Assembly: GCA_018665385.1 (NCBI GenBank)
Contig: JABJDN010000117.1
Coordinates: 1-10,815, forward strand
Direction of reading: 5' to 3'
From: Phycisphaerae bacterium
Lineage (GTDB): Bacteria; Planctomycetota; Phycisphaerae; Phycisphaerales; SM1A02
DNA length: 10,815 bases
This document shows positions 6,394-10,815 of the stretch, one piece after another; positions within the stretch are counted from its first letter, which is position 1; the number at the start of each line of letters is the position of its first letter. The notes beneath the pieces were generated by a model. That model did no database searches. It saw only the letters and a list, made by a program, of their open reading frames with translations, and was not told the DNA's origin. The position numbers and the translations under genes are program-made.

Positions 6394-6436
6394 AGTGTCT
6401 GGTACATCTGGACCAGGCTAAGAAGTACCAGACACT
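6394..6436. repeat. Perfect 12-bp inverted repeat, REP-like, upstream of pheA
   Basis: AGTGTCTGGTAC (6394-6405) is followed 19 bp later by its exact reverse complement GTACCAGACACT (6425-6436). The spacer contains a further small palindrome (CTGG-A-CCAG). The element resembles the GTGTCTG-type palindromes often associated with REP/RAYT systems (from memory, unverified), but no RAYT transposase is present here. Its right arm ends 9 bp before the -10-like TATTAT (6446-6451) of pheA, so it may overlap that promoter's -35 zone and act as an operator or attenuator. Confidence 0.6.
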
Positions 6437-6460
6437 TCTTTGCACTATTATGCCTTTGAT

Positions 6461-7540
6461 ATGAGTGAAACAAACCTTGACGACTTGAGACAGCAAATTG
6501 ACACATTAGATACAACACTTGTTGAGCTCCTCTCTGAGCGAGCAAATGTAGTTGTAAAAATCGGCAAATTTAAACGCGATTCTGAAACGCCAATCTACGC
6601 ACCGCACCGAGAGCGCGCGGTACTAGACAAGGTACTTGCTGCAAACAATGGGCCGCTGTCAGATAAAACTATTGAAGCAATCTACAGAGAATTGATGTCG
6701 GGAAGTTTTCAAATAGAAAAACCTCTAGCGATTGCATACCTAGCGCCAAGGGGTTCGTTCAGCCACATCGCTGCGATACGTCATTTTGGTTCAAGTGTCG
6801 AATGCATCGGAGCGCAAACTATTGAAAGCGTATTTAGAGAAGTTGCGGTCGGGCATTGCAACTACGGACTCGTTCCGTACGAGAACTCAACAAGTGGAAG
6901 TATTACTGACACACTTGACGCATTCCAAAAACACGATGTTTCTATCTACGCTGAAGCATTAATTGACATTCGACATAATTTGTTATGCAACGGGCCAAAA
7001 GAACAAATTACCCACATTGCATCAAAGCCACAAGTGATCGCGCAATGCAGACAATGGTTGCACGCCATGTTCCCTCATGTGGAAATCGTCGAAACAATAA
7101 GTAGCGCGGCCGCTGTACAAAAAGCATCGAGCAATGACACTACGGCTGCCATAGGTTCTGAACCTGCCGGCATTGAATACGGCGTTGAAATTTCCATGAA
7201 GAATGTCCAAGACAGAGATGAAAATATTACACGATTTCTTGTTCTTTCCAAAGAAACAGCAGAACCCTCTGGTGATGACAAATCGACCATCATGTTCACA
7301 ACTAAACACGAGCCTGGTGCTCTTGTAGATGTGCTTGCATCATTTCGAGACAAGGGCATAAATCTTAGTCATATTGATAAAAGACCAAGCGGAAAAACAA
7401 ATTGGGACTACACGTTTTATATAGATGCAGATGCACATCAGTCAGAGGAATCTTTGCAGATCGCTGTAAAAACAGCAAGCGAGTATTGCCAATCAATAGA
7501 GGTACTAGGTTCGTATCCTCGCGCGGGGCAAATTCTTTAA
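6461..7540 (+). CDS. pheA: Bifunctional chorismate mutase / prephenate dehydratase (P-protein)
   Basis: The 359-residue protein has three domains. An AroQ-type chorismate mutase (about 1-85) shows LDDLRQQID, LLSERANVVVKIGKFK and PHRE. A prephenate dehydratase (about 88-265) shows LAPRGSFSH, GLVPYENSTSGSITDTLD and the catalytic TRF in NITRFLVL (257-259). A C-terminal ACT domain shows GALVDVL (286-292) and a HIDKRPS segment where many family members have ESRP, the phenylalanine-binding motif. It converts chorismate to prephenate and then phenylpyruvate, committing carbon to phenylalanine, and is normally inhibited by phenylalanine via ACT. I prefer ATG 6461: a TTG at 6440 adds seven residues, but neither has a Shine-Dalgarno. 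TATTAT at 6446-6451 ends 9 nt before the ATG, so a very short or absent leader is likely. Confidence 0.93.
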   Translation: MSETNLDDLRQQIDTLDTTLVELLSERANVVVKIGKFKRDSETPIYAPHRERAVLDKVLAANNGPLSDKTIEAIYRELMSGSFQIEKPLAIAYLAPRGSFSHIAAIRHFGSSVECIGAQTIESVFREVAVGHCNYGLVPYENSTSGSITDTLDAFQKHDVSIYAEALIDIRHNLLCNGPKEQITHIASKPQVIAQCRQWLHAMFPHVEIVETISSAAAVQKASSNDTTAAIGSEPAGIEYGVEISMKNVQDRDENITRFLVLSKETAEPSGDDKSTIMFTTKHEPGALVDVLASFRDKGINLSHIDKRPSGKTNWDYTFYIDADAHQSEESLQIAVKTASEYCQSIEVLGSYPRAGQIL

Positions 7541-9081
7541 GAACAAGTACCCCAGACATCGATAAGCACAAGCAAATCTGAAACTCCCACAAGACCATCG
7601 CCGTCAATATCTGCGTCACATACTAAACCACACGCACCCCACGCATCTATAACTATGAGTAAATCGCCCACGCCTACAGTTGAATCGCCATTGATATCAC
7701 CAGTACAAGAAGTTTCGCTGTTACCGAGCGTTCCATCTGCGTTTACACGCTGGCCATAAATATCGTTCGCGCCTGAACGGTCGTCCTGCCATGCTAGTAC
7801 TACGCCATTACCAGTGGTATCCAATGCGATTCTGCTTATACTTGATGGCGTAGACGAAATGGCGAGAATGGTAGGTGACCAGACACTTGCACCTTTTACA
7901 TTAAGGCAGGTTGCGTTGATAACATCTAAGCCCCACGATGGTGCTTCGCCAAAACACAGAATCGCTCCTTGCCCGGTAATCCCTGCTGCAAAGCTACCGT
8001 ATTGTGGCGAACTCGAAATTGGTTTAATAGTAATTCCACCTGCACCCCACAACCTGTTGCCATCAGCAGAAAATCGTTGCGCGCTAACACCATCATTATT
8101 TTGACTACTATCAAGCGTTCTAAAGAAAACAACAAACGAATCACCGTCAACTACGGCGGTTGGGTTTACACTTTGCGTTGAACTTAAGCCTGAAGCTACT
8201 TGAACTTGGCCGCTTTGCCAAATATCACCGTTGCTATTTACATGTGTTGCGAAACACTGCAATGGGTTTGTTCCGTACCATGTAAAGAATGCGCCACCGT
8301 TTTCATCTGATATAAATTCTGGGTATGCCCCGTACTGCAAGGAATTATTTTCCATCAAATTGCTCAATTGTAACCACACTTCTATCCCATTACTATTTAA
8401 CTGTTGCGCTAGTAGTTTTTTTGGGCCAGAAAATGTCGTGTATTGAACAAATGATGCTATGACGCTTCCGCCTAGTGAAGGGTGCAAGTCTGATACCTGC
8501 AATGTGCCGCCTTGTGGATCATCAACTGAAGGCGGGTCATTCCAAAGAAAATTTCCTGATACATCTAGTCGCTGAAAATTTGATACATTTTCGCTACTCC
8601 AACCAGCTACAACATCCGCTCCCGAGGCTGTTACAACAGGTGACGCCACAAAGGAACCGGCGCCTTGTACCGTTTTGCTCCATCGTACAACTCCTTTCGG
8701 AGAAACAGAAGATACGACTACGCCATCACCGCCAAGCATATTTTGCCTATACGCAACAACCGCATTACCAACGGAATCAACTGTCAAGTCGAAGTCCATC
8801 GTCCATGAATAGTTTCGTTCAGCAATGAGCACGCCATCGGCTTGCCAAAGTGGAATACCTTCCGGGCTTAACCGCTGCATGTACACATCGTATCCACTGC
8901 TTCGATTATCAAACCAACTCACAAAACACCCGCCATCGTCCGTTGCAACTAGTTTTGTGATTGCCTGTTCGCCACCAGCAGAGCAAATTGCCAAGTTCAT
9001 ATCAGGCACATCCGACCATTGCGCAAAAGCAGAAACCTTTAAACAGAAAAGCACACCGATTGAAGTCATGATTAATTTCAT
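7537..9081 (-). CDS. Secreted repeat protein with tandem C-terminal dockerin-like domain
   Basis: The 514-residue protein begins with a signal peptide (about 1-20, ending SAFA-QW). The body has degenerate beta-propeller-like repeats of the form WFDNRSSGYDVYMQRL-xxxG-xxLW (about 56-82), with later copies around SAQRFSADGNRLWGAGG and WQDDRSGANDIYGQRVNADG. The last 56 residues hold two Ca-binding dockerin-like repeats: GDINGDSTVGVGDLL...DAWG and DADIDGDGLVGVSDLL...DVWG, each with Cys nearby. Such tails are frequent in Phycisphaerae secreted proteins; whether they bind cohesins there is not established to my knowledge. Catalysis is not evident, so surface adhesion or binding is a guess. ATG 9081 is preferred over 9117 because the signal peptide starts there. 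The stop overlaps the pheA stop. Confidence 0.85.
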   Translation of the reverse strand: MKLIMTSIGVLFCLKVSAFAQWSDVPDMNLAICSAGGEQAITKLVATDDGGCFVSWFDNRSSGYDVYMQRLSPEGIPLWQADGVLIAERNYSWTMDFDLTVDSVGNAVVAYRQNMLGGDGVVVSSVSPKGVVRWSKTVQGAGSFVASPVVTASGADVVAGWSSENVSNFQRLDVSGNFLWNDPPSVDDPQGGTLQVSDLHPSLGGSVIASFVQYTTFSGPKKLLAQQLNSNGIEVWLQLSNLMENNSLQYGAYPEFISDENGGAFFTWYGTNPLQCFATHVNSNGDIWQSGQVQVASGLSSTQSVNPTAVVDGDSFVVFFRTLDSSQNNDGVSAQRFSADGNRLWGAGGITIKPISSSPQYGSFAAGITGQGAILCFGEAPSWGLDVINATCLNVKGASVWSPTILAISSTPSSISRIALDTTGNGVVLAWQDDRSGANDIYGQRVNADGTLGNSETSCTGDINGDSTVGVGDLLIVIDAWGACGLVCDADIDGDGLVGVSDLLVLIDVWGTCS

Positions 9082-9200
9082 GTTTCCAGTATGACACAAC
9101 AAGGCTTTACACACCAATCTAATATCACGGTTTTATGACTAATTTCGTCTTGAGTAAACATCAGGATGATATTTTTATTCATTCTTATGTAAAAAACCGA

Positions 9201-10376
9201 CTAGCTACGAGGTGCTTCAACAACTCGTGTGCCTTTATACAACTCGTAGCGAAGTAATCTGCAATCTATCTCTGCATTAACAAACGGCGTTCTTTTTGAT
9301 ACTTTAAGTCGAATCGCACCGATGAGTGGCTTGCCTGATGTAAATATAAATCCATCCCAACCTGCGCAATCTGTTTTTAAGTAATCGCCTATTCGTTTGT
9401 ATGTTGAAATTAATTCGTCTTCGTCACCTAAGCGAACTCCGTACTCACCATGCAACACTACATCACCGCATTCTTCTGGCATTGGCGTTTCAGCAAAATC
9501 GCAAACATGAAAGTCAATAAGGTGATCAACTCCAGCGGTCACTGCATTTTTGCGGGTTGCGTCTATAGCTTCTTCTTCGATATCAGTGGCAATGATTGGA
9601 GCAGGATCAGCTTTCACTTGTAACTTCTTCGCATCACTTCGCATCTGTGCCCATGCTTCTGTGTCAGCACCAAGCCATTTTGTGCAACCGTAGTTACTAC
9701 GTAGCAAACCTGGCGCGCGCTGTTTTGCAATCAGAGCAGCTTCAATGGCAATCGTACCACTGCCACACATTGGAACTACCAACGGTCGCGAGCCGTCGTA
9801 CTTCATTTCCATCAGAACAGCTGCAGCAATCGTTTCGCGCATCGGCGCCATGAACGGCATCTTTCTGTATCCACGATCAGAAAGTTTACGGCCAGTCATA
9901 TTTAAATAAATGCGCGCTTTATTGTCGACCCAATGCATGCTTACGACCATGCCTTCAGTGCTTGAACCAGCATCTGGCCGCTTTCCAATTGTGGAAGTAA
10001 GTTTGTCGCAAATAGCATCTTTCAATCGCATGTTTGGAAACATGGAATTTGTAATGGTTTCATTACGCACATTTGAAGTGATGGATAAAAAACCATCTGG
10101 ATCTATAACTCTATCCCACGGTAATCGTTTTGCCTCGCTGTACAGTTCGTCAGCATTCCGGCAATTGATATCAGCGAATCGTTGCAAGACATGGAACGCT
10201 GTACGTAGATGAAGATTTAACATCATTGCATCTTTAGTTGATGCGTTGATTTCAACACCTGTCTTGTCCATAGAAAGGCACTCGAAACCAAGTGCTTCAA
10301 GTTCTTCTTTTAAGTACGGTGCAAGTGAGGGTGCGCACGTAACTCGCGTTTTCCGTTTTGAATCGTTTGCTGTCAT
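9201..10376 (-). CDS. RlmL-like THUMP-domain class I SAM RNA methyltransferase with altered motif IV
   Basis: The 391-residue protein matches the COG0116/RlmL N-terminal half (about 380-390 aa). A THUMP-type RNA-binding region (about 50-160) is followed by MTGRKLSDRGYRKM and APMRETIAAA. The SAM-binding fold then has MCGSGTIAIEAA (203-214) and ATDIEEEAIDATRKNA (263-278). E. coli RlmL makes m2G2445 in 23S rRNA. Two positions are odd. Motif I begins VPMCGSGT (V201) where the family has DPMCGSGT. Motif IV reads LHGEYGVRL (308-316) where the family has NPPYG. I re-read the codons (CAT GGT GAG TAC GGA), so this is encoded. Activity or substrate may differ. ATG 10376 is used because the extension to 10442 would run into the divergent gene. 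No Shine-Dalgarno is seen. A TAAAAT (10392-10387) lies 10 nt upstream. Confidence 0.85.
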   Translation of the reverse strand: MTANDSKRKTRVTCAPSLAPYLKEELEALGFECLSMDKTGVEINASTKDAMMLNLHLRTAFHVLQRFADINCRNADELYSEAKRLPWDRVIDPDGFLSITSNVRNETITNSMFPNMRLKDAICDKLTSTIGKRPDAGSSTEGMVVSMHWVDNKARIYLNMTGRKLSDRGYRKMPFMAPMRETIAAAVLMEMKYDGSRPLVVPMCGSGTIAIEAALIAKQRAPGLLRSNYGCTKWLGADTEAWAQMRSDAKKLQVKADPAPIIATDIEEEAIDATRKNAVTAGVDHLIDFHVCDFAETPMPEECGDVVLHGEYGVRLGDEDELISTYKRIGDYLKTDCAGWDGFIFTSGKPLIGAIRLKVSKRTPFVNAEIDCRLLRYELYKGTRVVEAPRS

Positions 10377-10403
10377 GGGACTGTCTATTTTAGAGGAATT
10401 GAA

Positions 10404-10422
10404 CCAACTATGGAAAAGTTGG
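10404..10422. promoter_or_regulatory. Inverted repeat in the divergent promoter region
   Basis: CCAACT (10404-10409) and AGTTGG (10417-10422) form a 6+6 dyad with a 7-bp spacer inside the 56-bp gap between the divergent methyltransferase and phosphatase genes. The centre lies at 10413, so a bound dimeric regulator could touch both promoters. No binding protein is known, and the dyad is short enough to be chance. Confidence 0.25.
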
Positions 10423-10432
10423 GGGAAGTACA

Positions 10433-10815
10433 ATGTACACACCCCCCGTCATGATTCAATTATGTCTACTTTTAATACTCACCCTTGCGCCTGCTTCTGC
10501 GCCAACTGTTTCTGCAAACGAAATAGAACCAATTGCCGTAGAGGGAGTACAGCAACTTGTCGCATATTCCGAGCACATTATCTCAGGGGCAAAACCGAGC
10601 ACGCCAATTGGGTTTGAATCATTATCTGCATTGGGCGTCCGGACCATTCTATGTGTCGACGGAGTAGCTCCAGACAGCGGTGCTGCTGAAAAAGTTGGGA
10701 TAGCAACTATCCACATCCCTTTAAAATACAGCCAACCCACTGCTTCTCAAATTCTTGACATCGTTACAGCGATATCTCGAGAGTACAAACAACATCCAAT
10801 ATATATCCATTGCCA
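10433..10815 (+). CDS. Secreted dual-specificity/tyrosine-phosphatase-like protein (3' end outside window)
   Basis: 127 codons are visible and the frame is open to the window edge. After a hydrophobic signal-like segment (MIQLCLLLILTLAPASA), the chain reads GFESLSALGVRTILCVDGV, then IATIHIPLKYS, SQILDIVTAI and HPIYIHC. This F-xx-L-xx-LG-(V/I)-(K/R)-T-(I/V) ... (H/P)xxxHC layout is that of DSP-like cysteine phosphatases. The window ends just as the CX5R active-site loop should begin, so catalytic residues other than the Cys cannot be judged. The start ATG 10433 has GGGGGAAG just upstream. An in-frame ATG at 10451 would give a neater signal peptide. It diverges from the methyltransferase gene. 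Confidence 0.65.
   Translation, partial: MYTPPVMIQLCLLLILTLAPASAPTVSANEIEPIAVEGVQQLVAYSEHIISGAKPSTPIGFESLSALGVRTILCVDGVAPDSGAAEKVGIATIHIPLKYSQPTASQILDIVTAISREYKQHPIYIHC

Noticed and set aside
10377..10442. Upstream start (10442) for the RlmL-like methyltransferase
   Set aside because: The added 22 residues have no family similarity and would overlap the start of the divergent gene.

Overview
The window comes from a bacterium with moderately low GC. The best taxonomic clue is the secreted protein at 7537-9081. It ends in two dockerin-like Ca-binding repeats (GDINGDSTVGVGDLL ... DAWG, then DADIDGDGLVGVSDLL ... DVWG), a tail very common in Phycisphaerae (Planctomycetota). A marine or freshwater Phycisphaerae-like organism is therefore my inference. 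It rests on this tail and on the general gene style, not on a marker-gene search.

Layout, left to right. (1) The window opens inside a plus-strand gene for a membrane-anchored SIMPL-domain protein, which stops after only about 25 residues of the domain (1-186). Next, on the minus strand, is tRNA-Arg(ACG) (216-289). (2) A plus-strand block follows: rpsT (439-708, GTG start, with a good sigma-70 promoter at 359-387), a CPBP-family membrane protease (764-1531), and a thioredoxin-fold lipoprotein with a helical C-terminal extension (1579-2766). A strong intrinsic terminator closes the block at 2784-2815. (3) A minus-strand, tightly packed three-gene operon reads leftward: a two-TM small protein (5163-5456), a saccharopine-dehydrogenase-family oxidoreductase (4013-5158) and a Gfo/Idh/MocA oxidoreductase (2952-4016). 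Gaps are 4 nt and then a 4-nt TTGA stop/start overlap, so the three are probably translationally coupled. (4) A gene-free stretch (5457-5788) with several consecutive inverted repeats leads into an ECF-like sigma factor (5789-6310). (5) Two large inverted repeats (6349-6388 and 6394-6436) precede pheA (6461-7540), a chorismate mutase/prephenate dehydratase. pheA converges on the dockerin-tailed secreted protein, and their stop codons overlap inside one TTAA. (6) On the minus strand lies an RlmL-type THUMP RNA methyltransferase (9201-10376). Its catalytic motif IV reads HGEYG instead of NPPYG. Divergent from it, a secreted dual-specificity-phosphatase-like protein (10433 onward) runs off the right edge just at its active-site HC.

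Most of the content is housekeeping (translation, tRNA, aromatic amino acid synthesis, rRNA modification) mixed with envelope functions. I saw no phage genes, transposase, CRISPR array or toxin-antitoxin pair. The points most worth a second look are the altered methyltransferase motif, the structured region before the sigma factor, the REP-like inverted repeats before pheA, the SIMPL gene truncated next to the 3' end of a tRNA, and the small uncharacterised redox operon.
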